Shown here: one piece after another, positions 12,652 through 12,776 of the stretch
How the letters are laid out: each line of letters starts with the position of its first letter
Position numbering within the stretch: position 1 is the first letter of the stretch
Assembly (NCBI GenBank): GCA_019322855.1
Contig: JAHWIA010000011.1
Span: forward strand, 1-12,776
DNA: 12,776 nucleotides
Source of the DNA: Candidatus Woesearchaeota archaeon
GTDB taxonomy: Archaea; Nanobdellota; Nanobdellia; Woesearchaeales; WJKV01
Reading direction: 5' to 3'
The notes under the pieces: generated by a model
Seen by the model: only the letters and a program-made list of their open reading frames with translations
Told to the model about the DNA's origin: nothing
The model's database searches: none
Position numbers and translations under genes: made by a program

Positions 12652-12683
12652 AATATAAATCTATCCATAAATAAATTTATATA
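12652..12683. promoter_or_regulatory. Back-to-back TATA boxes of two divergent leaderless genes
   Basis: TTTATATT on the minus strand at 12652-12659 serves the gene starting at 12630. TTTATATA on the plus strand at 12676-12683 serves the gene starting at 12705. Each is centred 25-26 bases from its ATG. The boxes are 16 bases apart, which leaves little room for both pre-initiation complexes at once, so the two promoters may exclude each other. Confidence 0.55.
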
Positions 12684-12704
12684 TTCATTATTTTTCCAAG
12701 GCGC

Positions 12705-12776
12705 ATGACATTAAGATTCAATAACGTTCTTATAAATGGTGGCAGAGAAGAGCTGCCAGGAGACTTTCCAAGAACA
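12705..12776 (+). CDS. N-terminus of an unidentified protein (partial)
   Basis: The first 24 codons of a gene leaving the window on the right: MTLRFNNVLINGGREELPGD, then FPRT, with no stop. The reading is supported by a TATA box at 12676-12683 centred about 26 bases before the ATG and by the window-wide pattern of leaderless starts. Too short to assign a function. Confidence 0.5.
   Translation, partial: MTLRFNNVLINGGREELPGDFPRT

Noticed and set aside
1..12776. tRNA genes, CRISPR arrays, insertion sequences or phage genes
   Set aside because: Looked for cloverleaf-like GC-rich segments, regular direct repeats with spacers, transposase or integrase motifs and terminal inverted repeats; none was seen.

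Overview
The window looks like a stretch of an AT-rich archaeal chromosome, most likely from a DPANN-type lineage (Woesearchaeota/Pacearchaeota-like). The grounds are archaeal TATA boxes (TTTATATA, TTTAAATA and similar) centred about 26 bases before most start codons, a two-module Lrp/AsnC regulator of a kind I know from such genomes, a bacterial-style threonyl-tRNA synthetase, a compact gene layout, and a high share of proteins I do not recognise. The lineage is an inference from family resemblance; the archaeal promoter signal is read directly.

Layout. Bases 1-2256 carry four genes on the minus strand: the start of a membrane-anchored protein that runs off the left edge, then three unrecognised proteins (212-721, 753-1421, 1480-2256). 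From 2386 onward nearly every gene switches strand. In order: a single-pass membrane protein with a charged helical tail (2386-3240, +); an unrecognised protein with a proline-rich linker (3237-4451, -); a Hanks-type Ser/Thr protein kinase (4514-5713, -); a tandem Lrp/AsnC regulator (5810-6853, +); ThrRS (6856-8580, -); an M29-type aminopeptidase (8669-9736, +); a small OB-fold/cold-shock-like basic protein (9733-9996, -); an APH/choline-kinase-fold phosphotransferase (10088-10981, +); a six-helix half-size MFS protein (10964-11569, -); a putative zinc-binding protein (11687-12202, +); an unrecognised protein (12199-12630, -); and the start of one more gene (12705 to the right edge, +). No tRNA, rRNA, CRISPR array, insertion sequence or obvious origin was seen.

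How it works together. There are almost no operons. Six divergent promoter regions of 74-129 bp alternate with five convergent gene pairs whose 3' ends touch or overlap (overlaps of 4, 4, 4 and 18 bases; one gap of 2). About ten genes look leaderless: their TATA box predicts transcription starting at the ATG, and they have no Shine-Dalgarno sequence. A minority have GGAGGT/GAGGTGA-type sites. Two divergent promoter regions hold perfect 10-bp inverted repeats placed on or around TATA boxes: one between the kinase and the Lrp-type regulator (5759-5806), the other between the OB-fold protein and the APH-fold kinase (10036-10061). These are the best candidates for new regulatory circuitry. The kinase, the proline-rich protein beside it and the membrane protein beyond form a possible but unproven signalling module.
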